Below are positions 34,924-41,600 of a stretch of 64,000 nucleotides of DNA, piece after piece. The notes beneath the pieces are model-generated. The model did no database searches. It saw only the letters and a program-made list of their open reading frames with translations, and had not been told where the DNA came from. Every line of letters starts with the position of its first letter. Positions within the stretch are counted from its first letter, which is position 1. The DNA comes from Pachyseris speciosa (lineage: Eukaryota > Cnidaria > Anthozoa > Scleractinia > Pachyseridae). A program made the position numbers and the translations under genes. The stretch covers positions 1 through 64,000 of the forward strand of contig JAEMWC010001391.1 in the NCBI GenBank assembly GCA_016490735.1. Direction: 5' to 3'.

Positions 34924-35600
34924 TATCGACAACGGAAAATTAGCCAATAAGATTGCGAGATTACTAGCAATTGTGGTAAAATTGTATGTAAATGGCGTGG
35001 CAACAAGCCATAAAAGCGCGTCTGCTCGAGTGATTTGTTTTGGTTTAATACCAAACAATTGAGGGGGGCTGGATCTCTTAATTTAGAAAAAACAGTGATT
35101 GCATATATGTTTCCTTTTACGTTAACAATTTTTGTACTAAAGCAGCGTTAATTTAACGCAAACTTTGATGATAGTTTTGCACAAACAAATGCAAGTAAGA
35201 AACCAGAACCTTATGCGCACTGAGCGTCACGCAATTCAATATCAACAAGTAGACAATTTCGAAAAAATAGAAGAGAACCATGATTTGAATGATCATTTCA
35301 ACGGTGAAAATGAACTGTATCTCGCGGGAAATTCTCAAACTGGCATTATAAGGCTCCAGCAATGAGCTTATTCAGTCAGTGGCTTACTGCACACGCACGA
35401 AATCAATATTATTAGGACGCATGAAATCTTCGAACGAAACTTGGTTGATTATAATGTTCATTTATCGTAAAAAAAACAGATCAGTTAAAACGGAATAACA
35501 TAGCATTAAATTTTCTACCTTTCTGATAGGTGTGAGCGCTGGTCTTTTTTTGACAAGTAAGCACGATTGCAGTCCAAGCATTCCTCTCGTCCGCCGCCAT
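140..35600 (-). CDS. FCSK: L-fucose kinase (fucokinase), 25 exons, 3' end missing from this locus
   Basis: Cytosolic kinase that makes fucose-1-phosphate from L-fucose and ATP for GDP-fucose salvage. Exons in transcript order: 35600-35519, 31732-31582, 27240-27190, 26745-26608, 24511-24439, 22985-22885, 22633-22553, 16984-16865, 14920-14722, 13675-13539, 12664-12458, 12076-12017, 10870-10745, 9774-9676, 9003-8855, 7935-7721, 5864-5716, 5633-5572, 5044-4960, 4497-4434, 4332-4235, 3658-3624, 2307-2207, 1415-964, 239-140. The N-terminal pyrophosphorylase-like domain has VGSGGAT (exon 2), FPFSSCGR (exon 4) and VWVCSTDM (exon 5). The GHMP kinase domain has [11 protein letters not shown] (exon 21) and the ATP loop [10 protein letters not shown] plus TTGGGWQD (exon 24). 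The start is the ATG at 35600, followed by TAIVLTCQ as in animal FCSK. The start of exon 11 is the least certain boundary. Exon 2 has an apparent one-base deletion. The product is about 1045 codons up to exon 25; the last three exons are not downstream but at 54.6-56.3 kb. Confidence 0.93.
541..730. repeat. Probable interspersed repeat in last visible FCSK intron
   Basis: AT-rich stretch with a tandem GTTTCA start and a block (about 661-710) that resembles dispersed invertebrate repeats. No ORF or terminal structure is visible. The rest of the intron, 240-963, shows nothing else I can name. Confidence 0.25.
2534..3227. mobile_element. Non-autonomous TIR element, GTGCCCATAACC family
   Basis: Terminal inverted repeats of about 14 bases at 2534-2548 and 3213-3227 bound a non-coding interior. 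The same terminal motif bounds the element at 23935-24361, so both belong to one family. It lies in an FCSK intron (between exons 22 and 23). The interior has an A-rich tract at 3176-3210. Confidence 0.5.
3721..3804. repeat. Hairpin with 32-base arms
   Basis: Arms 3721-3752 and 3773-3804 are near-perfect inverted repeats around a 20-base loop. It lies in the intron between FCSK exons 21 and 22 and is probably a small foldback element. Confidence 0.6.
4540..4905. mobile_element. MITE, GAGCGGTTTTCAATTGAGTG family, copy 1
   Basis: Terminal inverted repeats start with GAGCGGTTTTCAATTGAG at 4591 and return inverted near 4880-4903. The interior has repeated TGATTGG blocks. The extra piece at 4540-4580 is an inverted fragment of the same end. 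It sits between FCSK exons 19 and 20. Sister copies lie at 8005-8283, 8285-8560 and 10090-10310. Confidence 0.6.
5965..7199. mobile_element. Long foldback element with nested palindromes
   Basis: The ends (near 5965-6050 and 7100-7199) are inverted repeats sharing TTAAGCGGCCACC-like blocks. The inverted similarity continues inward (6110-6180 with 7080-7150, 6230-6300 with 6720-6810) and ends in a separate palindrome at about 6295-6550 with arms of over 100 bases. No coding potential is seen. It lies in the intron between FCSK exons 16 and 17. Confidence 0.6.
8005..8560. mobile_element. Two adjacent copies of the CAATTGAGTG MITE
   Basis: Copy 2 spans about 8005-8283 and copy 3 about 8285-8560, head to tail. 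Both keep the terminal CAATTGAGTGT-like inverted repeats and the internal TGTGATTGG blocks of the 4540-4905 copy. They differ at many bases, so this is probably two insertions rather than a recent duplication. They lie in the intron between FCSK exons 15 and 16. Confidence 0.55.
9260..9331 (+). tRNA. tRNA-like sequence, anticodon position GGT (threonine-like), possibly a pseudogene
   Basis: The acceptor stem GGCTTG pairs with CAAGCC. The D-arm (TAGCTCAGTTGG) and the T-loop (GGTTCGAC, B-box) are recognisable. The anticodon arm has four pairs around a 7-base loop with GGT in the anticodon position. Defects: C instead of U before the anticodon, a mismatch at the base of the acceptor stem, a weak D-stem, and two wobble pairs in the T-stem. 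Just after it, CCTGAAA, a T-run and TTTCAGG form a hairpin. It lies inside an FCSK intron on the opposite strand. It may be a tRNA pseudogene or the head of a tRNA-derived short repeat. Confidence 0.5.
9730..10099. repeat. 185-bp direct tandem duplication covering part of FCSK exon 14
   Basis: Two nearly identical 185-base units, 9730-9914 and 9915-10099. The unit contains the 5' half of exon 14 with its splice acceptor (exon start 9774) plus upstream intron. The upstream copy therefore has a spare acceptor and the start of the exon, without the donor. Identity is high, with a few substitutions near the ends, so the duplication is recent or an assembly artefact. Confidence 0.85.
10090..10310. 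mobile_element. Truncated CAATTGAGTG-family MITE, copy 4
   Basis: It shares the internal region (GCTCTGTGATTGG, CCCGCGCTT and neighbouring blocks) with the copies at 4540-8560 but lacks the terminal inverted repeats. It abuts the 185-bp duplication. Confidence 0.45.
10915..11307. mobile_element. Foldback element with TACTAGTTATGCAAC ends
   Basis: The ends 10915-10935 and 11285-11307 are inverted copies. Inside is a strong palindrome, about 10936-11065, and a second inverted pair near 11080-11100 and 11255-11275. It is non-coding and lies in the intron between FCSK exons 12 and 13. Confidence 0.6.
11398..11525. mobile_element. Possible short MITE, CCCAGTTGTTCAAA ends
   Basis: It begins CCCCAGTTGTTCAAAG and ends with a weak inverted match near 11500-11525. 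Similar ends bound the element at 41496-41740. The interior is AT-rich and non-coding. Confidence 0.35.
12191..12444 (+). mobile_element. Penelope-like element tail, self-inverted, with hammerhead core
   Basis: The right part (12285-12444) is the same tail found at 22059-22398. The left part (12191-12270) is an inverted copy of its last bases. The flanks form a near-perfect target-site duplication: AAAGTACAAGTA (12178-12189) and AAAGTACACGTA (12445-12456). The right copy overlaps the splice donor of FCSK exon 11. Confidence 0.7.
12352..12396 (+). ncRNA. Hammerhead ribozyme-like motif (Penelope tail)
   Basis: CTGATGA at 12357 is followed by a stem II of GACC paired with GGTC, then GAAAC and GTC. 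This is the conserved hammerhead order with a minimal stem III, the form known from Penelope-like elements. Stem I pairs the bases before CTGATGA with GCGAT after GTC, with one mismatch in this copy. Activity is inferred. Confidence 0.65.
12845..13290. repeat. Tandem duplication, unit about 228 bp
   Basis: The segment from 12845 recurs from about 13074 with few differences, including the CTCTGGGGGCAGCTAGG block and a CCCATCTCATATCCCATC block. It lies between FCSK exons 10 and 11. Confidence 0.75.
15697..15870. repeat. Two tandem units of about 88 bp
   Basis: GCGAGCGATTTTTGGTCAAA begins each unit (15697 and 15782). The second unit has a 3-base insertion. It lies within the TIR element, next to the helicase fragment. 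Confidence 0.7.
16038..16407 (-). pseudogene. RecQ-family DNA helicase fragment inside a TIR element
   Basis: Reading from an ATG at 16407, it encodes [20 protein letters not shown], then LPTGYGKA, a Walker A motif of the RecQ/WRN-like type in which the usual GKS is GKA. In another frame it encodes [20 protein letters not shown], the motif Ia region of the same family. A deletion and a frame change lie between the two parts, and the DEAH, motif VI and RQC regions are missing. The fragment cannot make a working helicase as it stands. It may be a captured host exon or the remains of the element's own gene. Confidence 0.7.
17000..17985. other. Intron sequence without recognisable feature
   Basis: AT-rich sequence left of the gypsy remnant in FCSK intron 7. 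It contains no ORF with family resemblance and no strong inverted repeat. An LTR of the neighbouring gypsy copy could be here but I cannot recognise one. Confidence 0.3.
18219..18701 (-). mobile_element. Penelope-like element, 5'-truncated, inserted in the gypsy integrase
   Basis: The ORF 18677-18336 reads [20 protein letters not shown] and then [20 protein letters not shown], which I recognise as the end of a Penelope GIY-YIG endonuclease region common in cnidarian genomes. The tail after it has the hammerhead motif and ends at CACCTTTCAT. Gypsy integrase sequence resumes directly on the other side. Confidence 0.75.
18300..18344 (-). ncRNA. Hammerhead ribozyme-like motif, core mutated
   Basis: On the minus strand: ATCGC, CTGATGA, GACC...GGTC, then AAAAC (the GAAAC core has G changed to A), GTC, GCGAT. 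Stem I pairs perfectly (ATCGC with GCGAT), which supports the fold. The core change should impair cleavage. Confidence 0.6.
22059..22398 (+). mobile_element. Penelope-like element tail, inverted relative to the 18219-18701 copy
   Basis: It has the same sequence as the minus-strand copy, from the [16 protein letters not shown] coding end through the hammerhead to the terminal CACCTTTCAT. It abuts the gag start of the gypsy copy, so gypsy coding sequence is bracketed by two inverted Penelope tails. Confidence 0.75.
22275..22319 (+). ncRNA. Hammerhead ribozyme-like motif, weakened
   Basis: CTGATGA at 22280, a stem II of GACC with GGTT (one wobble), GAAAC, then ATC. The stem I partner is ACAAT instead of GCGAT, so pairing is largely lost. 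It is a decayed copy of the motif at 12352. Confidence 0.55.
23254..23325. repeat. AT-rich trinucleotide tract, self-complementary
   Basis: ATA repeats followed by TTA repeats, together a palindrome. It lies in an FCSK intron. Confidence 0.8.
23935..24361. mobile_element. Foldback MITE, GTGCCC family, about 430 bp
   Basis: Nearly the whole element is two inverted arms of about 200 bases (for example 24061-24140 against 24165-24240). The ends TTAAAGTGCCCC and GGGCACTTTAA relate it to 2534-3227. It lies just beside FCSK exon 5. Confidence 0.75.
24557..24884. mobile_element. MITE with GCCGCGGCTACACG ends
   Basis: Inverted ends at 24557-24600 and 24840-24884. The interior repeats AAAATCGCA-type blocks on both strands, which makes spurious ORFs. 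It lies about 50 bases from FCSK exon 5. Confidence 0.75.
24901..25310. mobile_element. MITE with AGGGCCTGTTCACATGGAGG ends
   Basis: Perfect or near-perfect inverted ends at 24901-24930 and 25280-25310. The interior is rich in AGGTGGGG blocks. It begins 16 bases after the previous MITE. Confidence 0.75.
25585..25695. repeat. Two tandem C-rich units of about 50 bp
   Basis: CCCCTTAATCCCCTTCACTA and the following bases occur twice. Low-complexity sequence in an FCSK intron. Confidence 0.7.
26143..26562. mobile_element. MITE with AGCCGCCATTACATGTTG-type ends
   Basis: Inverted ends at 26143-26170 and 26535-26562, with internal repeats of AAGTTTC and GAAACTT. It lies close to FCSK exon 4. Confidence 0.65.
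27731..28715. mobile_element. TIR element of about 985 bp with a 102-codon ORF
   Basis: TTAA...ACTCGTTCTTGTCCG at the left end and its inverted copy CGGACAAGAATGAGTTAA at the right. Inside, minus strand 28234-27926 is open for 102 codons ([20 protein letters not shown], with cysteine and histidine residues). I do not recognise this protein. It could be a captured exon or chance. Confidence 0.5.
28740..29060. repeat. Cluster of inverted repeats
   Basis: GTGAATAGT and ACTATTCACC blocks recur in both orientations, with a hairpin near 28960-29020 (GGTGGATATTTAC against GTAAATATCCACC). Probably a decayed foldback element. Confidence 0.45.
29150..29515 (-). pseudogene. Fragment resembling the N-terminus of KIAA1958-like (Crypton-related) proteins
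   Basis: An ATG at 29515 starts [15 protein letters not shown], and after a frame change the sequence continues [18 protein letters not shown] to a donor at 29404. A second block from 29268 reads [20 protein letters not shown] followed by FYLSARKQ. This pattern is typical of the N-terminal region of the large KIAA1958-like family expanded in cnidarians. The blocks are in incompatible phase and the rest of the protein is absent, so this is a broken copy. Confidence 0.5.
29521..29800. repeat. Probable dispersed repeat (TATAGCGCATTTTC type)
   Basis: The pair ATAGCGCATTTTCC and AAATGCGCTTTACA is a combination I recognise from common dispersed repeats in marine invertebrates. No coding capacity. 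Confidence 0.35.
29944..30620 (-). pseudogene. Non-LTR retrotransposon-like protein fragment
   Basis: Minus-strand blocks in order: [20 protein letters not shown], a zinc-type stretch around 30440, [37 protein letters not shown], then in another frame [20 protein letters not shown] and [13 protein letters not shown] recognise this as the recurrent C-terminal protein of cnidarian RTE-like or related elements. At least one frameshift lies near 30200 and the rest of the element is missing. It lies between FCSK exons 2 and 3. Confidence 0.6.
31745..33875. other. FCSK first intron, right of exon 2: nothing recognised
   Basis: AT-rich sequence without family-like ORFs, strong palindromes or tandem repeats. 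Only short open frames occur. Confidence 0.4.
33880..34049. repeat. Hairpin with long arms
   Basis: The outer arm at 33880-33916 is inverted at 34013-34049, and a second pair (AGTTCTTCCAACAT-type) lies inside. About 170 bp of nearly complete palindrome in FCSK intron 1. Confidence 0.75.
34175..34347. repeat. Second hairpin in intron 1
   Basis: Arms of about 65 bases, 34175-34240 and 34280-34347, inverted with several mismatches around a loop of about 40 bases. Confidence 0.7.
34729..34920. repeat. Direct 40-bp duplication plus palindrome
   Basis: TTTGTTATAGATATGATTAA with its following bases occurs at 34729 and again at 34769. It runs into a palindrome with arms about 34781-34832 and 34866-34920 (GGGAGTAATCGCGC type). 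Confidence 0.7.
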
Positions 35601-35723
35601 TTTTCCCAGCCTACCATCTGCTGAGAGACTGGCGCTGACCAATGAGCGTCGGGGTTTAAAACGTCAGGGTCGGGGTGGCAGGGGTTAGCTGGGGGGTGGG
35701 CAGATAAAATAAAAGGATAATCG

Positions 35724-36096
35724 TTTGAAAAAATAAAACAACACTTTTGAGTTTAAAACAAGACATGTTTCGACATACTTATGCCATCTTCAGTTGCAAA
35801 TGTTCGTTACGATTTGAATTTTAACTGTATACAGAGTTTCATATTAAAGGATTAACTAGTTAATCCTTGTAATATGAAGCTCTGTATACAGTTAAAATTC
35901 AAATCGTAACAGAGTTCATATTACAAGGATTAACTAGTTATCCTTGTAATATGAAACTCTGTATACAGTTAAAATTCAAATCGTAACGAACATTTGCAAC
36001 TGAAGATGGCATAAGTATGTCGAAAACATGTCTTGTTTTAAACTCAAAAGTGTTGTCTTATTTTTTCAAACCATTATTCATCTGCTACTTTCACGA
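35724..36096. mobile_element. Palindromic Penelope-type tail insertion just upstream of FCSK
   Basis: Outer inverted arms include AAACAACACTTTTGAGTTT and its complement. Next come CTGAAGATGGCATAAG and GTCGAAAACATGTC (a variant, decayed hammerhead-like tail), then a central series of TTAACTAGTTAATCC palindromes. A direct repeat AAAAGGATAATCG flanks it at 35711-35723 and 36097-36109, a good target-site duplication. The left edge is about 125 bases upstream of the FCSK start codon. Confidence 0.65.
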
Positions 36097-36269
36097 AAAA
36101 GGATAATCGTATTGATTTTTATTCGATTGTCAAAGAGAACCCGACGGTTTTGCGAGATTTCATCAGTTAGTAATCAATAATCCAGTCCCAATAGTTTTGA
36201 TTACAGTTTCGATTAAACTCTTGCTGTTAGGCCATCGTAGCTTGATTAAAAATAACGCAAACAGCGGAG

Positions 36270-36390
36270 ATAAACACGGTAAACCAACGCATTTTATATA
36301 GACTTGACGTTTCATATGCTAGGCAACATACATTTTCAAAAGTGACCGTTACAAATTTTGAAAACTGTTATATACTTTTAATACAGGGGT
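36270..36390 (+). mobile_element. Inverted fragment of the same Penelope element as at 49.2 kb
   Basis: AGACTTGACGTTTCATATGC and its surroundings match the reverse complement of 49190-49310. It abuts the GIY-YIG half of the element. Confidence 0.6.
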
Positions 36391-36459
36391 CTGGAACCGA
36401 GATTAAGAAAAACTATCTTAACAGTAAATCAGAGTAAATATGTAAAAGGATACAACTTA

Positions 36460-36826
36460 TTAATAAAGCAACAACTTCTCACTACTAATGTTTACATTAA
36501 AAGCTTGTTTAAGTTCTTGGATAAATAAGGCTTCCTTAATTTTGCAATGATAATCGGTTTTTCCCGACGCTAAAATGTCAAAATGATCCACTTGATGTTG
36601 TGTCCAGTGGTGTAACGCGGTCAGCAATAGCTGATGTGTGATCATATTTAGCGACGGCCTTGAAATGTTCAGTTCTCCTGTCATGAATTCTTCTTTTTGT
36701 CTTACCGATGAAAAAATCAGTGCAGTCCCAGCAACCGGCCTTATAAATGACTTAAGACTTCTGAGAGCGGTTTAAGCGGTCCTTGTAAGGAAAGAAAGAC
36801 TTGATGCAGAGAGTGCTCTGAATTGC
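36460..36826 (-). mobile_element. Penelope-like element, GIY-YIG endonuclease half
   Basis: Minus-strand reading gives IKSFFPYKDRLNRSQ, a stop, then CWDCTDFFIGKTKRRIHD, a GIY-YIG region with the CxxC pair typical of Penelope endonucleases, followed in other frames by HFDILASGKTDYHCKIKE and NVNISSEKLLLY. Stops and frame changes show it is dead. The upstream half with the reverse transcriptase lies at 48741-49300, separated by the Ngaro insertion. Confidence 0.75.
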
Positions 36827-36827
36827 T

Positions 36828-37165
36828 ATCACACGGAGACTCAGCTGCGCTGTTGGAAGGTTTATTGTGGTATAAACATGCTACTAGTAACAACCCAGAA
36901 ACCCGGGAGTGGCGGGAGGGTTGTACTCGCTTACAAGGACGATAAAGGATGAACTGATCTGACTGATGACTGACTACCAACGCCACCGTTCTTATCGTAC
37001 ATTCAGATAAGAGAATTCATACGGCTCAAGTTACCGGTTACATAGTAATTAATACTTTTAATGACAAGCACTAAAACACTCAATTACTATCACATGGAGA
37101 CTCAGCTGGGCTGTTGGAAAGTTTATTGTGGTATAAACGTGCTGCTAGTAACAACCCAGAAACCC
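36828..37165 (-). repeat. Ngaro terminal repeats B2, A2 and B1
   Basis: B2 (36828-36905) and B1 (37080-37165) share TATCACATGGAGACTCAGCT-like sequence and the GTTTATTGTGGTATAAAC block. A2 (36926-37086) matches A1 at 48584-48738 in the same orientation over about 155 bases. Confidence 0.85.
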
Positions 37166-37281
37166 CAAACCCAAAGGGAAAATAATGATAGAGGACATAG
37201 GGTATTACGGTTGAGGGGAGAGTCTGGATGTGATAGAGTTGAGTATTGTGAGTTTGTCCGCGCTAGATAACTGAAGATATA

Positions 37282-38040
37282 CTAGATATGCATCACTTTG
37301 CCAATCCCGGCTTGGGCTTTAATGACATGCAAAGGCAAATGTGGCGTCTCCACGACGAAAACTATGCGAGGCGTATTTCTTGGGTCTAAGCCAATAGCGG
37401 CAACGGAGGTCTTGATGAAAGCATTGTATTGAGGAGCTAAGATAGGCTGAAACGAATTGTGACTGGGACAACCGAACAAGGGAGAATGGGCTGGACGCGG
37501 AGAGTCCGCGAGGTATGTTTTAAGAACTGTAACGGGACAGAGGGTGATCCGGGAATGTAGGGCAAGGGAATTTCTAGCACCCTTTGCTGGAATTGAATGG
37601 TCTTGGTGTGCGTGACGCGGAGAAGTGCCCCGTGAGCGGTGAAGGTAACACTAGACAAACGGAGATAACACCCCTTCGGATCACGAACATCTGCGAGGGT
37701 GTATAGTACTAAGTTGGAAATTCGCAAAAACGCTACCAGAAATAAAGCACGCATGCAAATATGCAAGGGATTGCTAAAATCAAAAAACGAGAAGACCCGG
37801 AGTAGAATGTCGATAGTGATGGGTTCCTTGCGGGCAACATAATCGCCCAACAGTCGACGCACGGCACGTTGTGAAAGATAAACGTCATAATCACGAAGGA
37901 ACGTAAGATCACACCCAAGAAATCGATTAACATGGGTTAAAATGCTTAGATAATTAACGACTGACCGATAAGATGACAAAGAATTTGCTAAAAAGGCTAG
38001 ATAAAACAAGTAGATACGCTTCGTGACGGGAAACGGGCGG
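37282..38040 (-). pseudogene. Tyrosine recombinase of the Ngaro-type element
   Basis: The frame begins QQFHFRPFPVTKRIYLFYLA and continues through SSYRSVVNYLSILTHV and RALFLVAFLRISNL, whose arginine fits the first catalytic arginine of tyrosine recombinases. In a second frame near 37370 is HSFRRGDATFAF, the H-x-x-R box as found in DIRS-group recombinases. A frame change near 37450 and a stop soon after the H-x-x-R box disable it. It lies right next to the nested insertion. Confidence 0.8.
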
Positions 38041-38454
38041 AAATGGAATTGTTGACAAACATCAAATAGTCAGGAGTGCTCGACGGAGCCGATCTGCAAA
38101 ATAACCGCTCTGCAAGCCGATTTTGGGCTGGCTGGCAAAATGTTTGCTAAAATAAAAATCTTGCTGGCAGTGTTATTTTAACAAAATCTTGCTAGAGTTT
38201 GTGTCCGTAATGAGTCTTACTGGCTGACAGGAATCAAAACCCGTCATTTCTGGCAGTTTGTCTTATTTCAATTTTCATGCTGGCTGAGAGTACTGAGGGC
38301 GCACTTTTATCTGCGTGAGATTGAAACTAAAGTTGATGAAAAACAAGCTGTCTTAATATCATGGGCTCGTAACGCAACTTTCAAGAGTCTCAAGTTAATG
38401 AATAGCATGTGCTGTCAGTTGGCGGAGTCAATCGGCATTCGCTTTCAACGGCGG

Positions 38455-38462
38455 TATAAATA
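38455..38462 (+). promoter_or_regulatory. TATA box of a candidate gene inside the nested element
   Basis: TATAAATA, followed about 50 bases later by a good donor (CTTCTG|GTAAGTTA at 38512) and by a candidate coding exon at 38678. Confidence 0.45.
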
Positions 38463-38688
38463 CATTGGGTAACCAGTGCAGCTGCGACGGTGGAAGTTCC
38501 ACTGACTTCTGGTAAGTTATGTCTCTTCATTTTTAATTCTTTTAATCGATAAATATCATCGTTTTCTGGCTATTAATTCAGTGAGGAAATTTCTCTCCTA
38601 AAGTGTTTTCTTGATTCTTAACAACCGTAGCAAGGAGGAGTTACCGTTACTAAGTCATTTTTCTTTTGTCTTTACAGGTATTCATTCT

Positions 38689-41600
38689 ATGGGACTGCTA
38701 ACTTTCCGCAGTGTTGTTCTCTGGACGGTAGCTCGAAAATCTGAGGTGAGGGAATGTAGTCTATTTCCAAATCATTGTAACCAGTCTCTACGTGTGATGT
38801 TAGATTGCAAAGTGTTTTTTTACCGTTCGTTTGTTACCGGAAACAGACTGCTCTGAAACGCGCGCGCAGCGCGCAAGGTTAGAGTTGCAAGTGTTTTCCC
38901 ATTCTGTTGATGTGCAGTCGATTGAGCGGTAGCTATTATTACCGAAGTTTTGCTTGTTAAGCAGGGTTTTGTGTGCCGATCGTTCTGATTGATTTCCAGC
39001 GCAATAGATTAAACTTGATTAAACCCTCGAGTATAAATTTTTTATGACATTTTGCCATTCTCATGATTTCCGTCAAATTGCGCGTGTCGTAACAAAACGC
39101 TTTTCATAGTGTCAGAAAGCGTAACTTTAAGTTTCTAATAGAAGCAGCACAAAATCCTGCGAAAACACATTAAATTTTCTCCCCACCAAAGTGAGCTACG
39201 TAGAAGCCTAAGAAAATACATTTTTTTTCTCATTGTCTTGGCAAATTTTGGTGCTGTTTCTTCCCTTCAGTCTGACTTCAGTTCCTCTAAGACGTTTGTT
39301 TTGGCATGTTCTAGCCTATGGTTTAGTGTGGTGTAGCGTGTCCTGCCGAGTGACCATTTTCATGATAATTCCCATATGGCCCATATGGCTCTTGAACAAC
39401 AATAAACAATCGAATTAAGGCTCGTGATAATTTATACATGAATCGATTTCTTTTGTGTTTAGATTGGGAAAATGTAAGATTCATCTACATTCCCTCCAGG
39501 AAATCATCCTTGCCGGCTTTGGCATATATCTATTACCAACTGTCGCATCTTTCAGGATGTGGTCATTCTTTTGAGATTTTTGCTTCGAATGAAAAACTGT
39601 TCAAATCGTGAGATGACTCGGTTTTGTGTGGATATCAAAGATGCCGTATCATTGAATAAGGCCCTTTTATCCCCGGCGTACTTTTACCGAGCCAAAACCA
39701 GAACGTTTGTCTGTACAGTTTATTTCATGATTATGTCGCTACCTCTAATTGCAGAAATCGTGGCTTCATTGACTAAACTGAAAACTGTGAAGACACTATG
39801 TGCTAAAACAAACAGGAAAAAGGATTCAGAAAAAAATGTATAGGTTATCTTTCCGCCTAATCGATAAAAAGGAAGGTATCTGGCTTTCATCGCAATTTTC
39901 TTTGTTGCCACTCCCCCAGCCCCCTATCTCTACAATGCCAACATCACCATTTACCGCCCTCCTCGCTGTTGCGCTCCCAGGCAGTAATTTTTTAAATTAC
40001 CCATCTTGAGGGACAAAATAATACACCGGATTTAGATTTTTACTTCAAAAATTAAATTCATTTTTTTTGGCACCACACAATAGCACTTGTTGTTTTAGTT
40101 GTTTCGTATTTTTCCAAGTATTTCGGTTGTTACACCCAGTGAAATATTTTTAGCAGTCCAAGGAGTTTTTTTTCAGTCGATTATAATTTTCTAGCTTGAT
40201 TCTTGCGCTTTTATTGAATTAGAACCAGTGACAGGCAGTCTTTACTTGGACCAAGCATATTCAAATGGAATTAGGACACACATTCTTGAAGTAATTCAGC
40301 GGTGACACAGGGAGACAGATATGACGGATAGGAAATTATCTTGAGGAAACTTTTCCTGAGGTGGTCTCTGTTCAATGGAGCGCACGGCACTTATCAAAGG
40401 AGGTGTGAATTGTTTTCATTTTTAGGTCTTGTTCGTGAAGTTTGAAGAGACATAGTGATAGGCGTTTTATCCCAGATTTGTACTGAGCCTGTTTTCTCTA
40501 GGAATTTTTTTCCCAACTGTGCGCAGAGCTCAAGTATTACATGTATGATTTACTGATTCGTTTCTATCGAGCGCGCGGCACCGAACGAAGGCGTGATTTT
40601 ATTCTCTAGAGCGGATAACACAGTCTTAACGTGAAGTTTGTCATAGTTTTAAACCAAATTCTAACAAACATTGTAGAAGATACAGTGATCAGAATATCCA
40701 AATATCTGCACTGTTGCCACACATCATCGAAGGTGTTGTCAAAGTGGTAATACCGGCGACTAATAAAGGACAACCGAGGAACTCCCTGAAAGGGATACGT
40801 GACAAACTAGCCTCATTCATCCGCTGGAAAGTTGATTCCATGCTCAACGAAACGCGGGGTATTTATCTTTGGATATGACCGAAAAAAATCACGGAGTAGA
40901 AATTGGTCCGAATGTTGATGTAATCAGAAGATGAAATTGGAGATCCAGAATGAAACGTCGCAGAAAATAATGTCAAATGACGGTTGGACGGCTAATTAGA
41001 TGAACAGGATTTAGGTACAACCTCGTTCCCAGGGCTTTTTCCCCCACTTGGGGGCGGGGCGGGAAAAGGCCCGTACATATAGTTGCCACTCAAGACTTGT
41101 GCGTGAAAAGTTTTGACGCAAGCAATAGAGCGTTTGAGCTGCGTGGAGTTAAAAAATTTGTTCTCTTCCAAGGATTTCAAGGTGGTAGAGTTATACTGGA
41201 ACATCCTTTCTTCTTATTGCCAACAATCACACCCTCTCTTGGACTTCTCATTCCTATAAACGTTTGGTTATCATTCATAGTTCTGAACGTACAGTTAATT
41301 CGACCTTTCCTCTTTTGAAATTTAAAAATTAACACCCTAATTCATTTTTATTGCCTACTACTACTGGGGCGGTAAAACTTGCTGCAGAACACCATTCGTT
41401 AGTTGCAGTTAGAGACCGTATACACCACATGCAGTTACCGATCAAGATCTCCCCACCTATTAATTGATGTGAAAGCAACTTTCGTTTTAGATTTGGGCCC
41501 AGTCGTTCAAAGCACGATTAAGCTAATCCCTGGTTAGAGTGACGTTTGTGTCAAATTTAGTTACCGTTCCATAACATCATATCCAAAAGATTTTCGCCCT

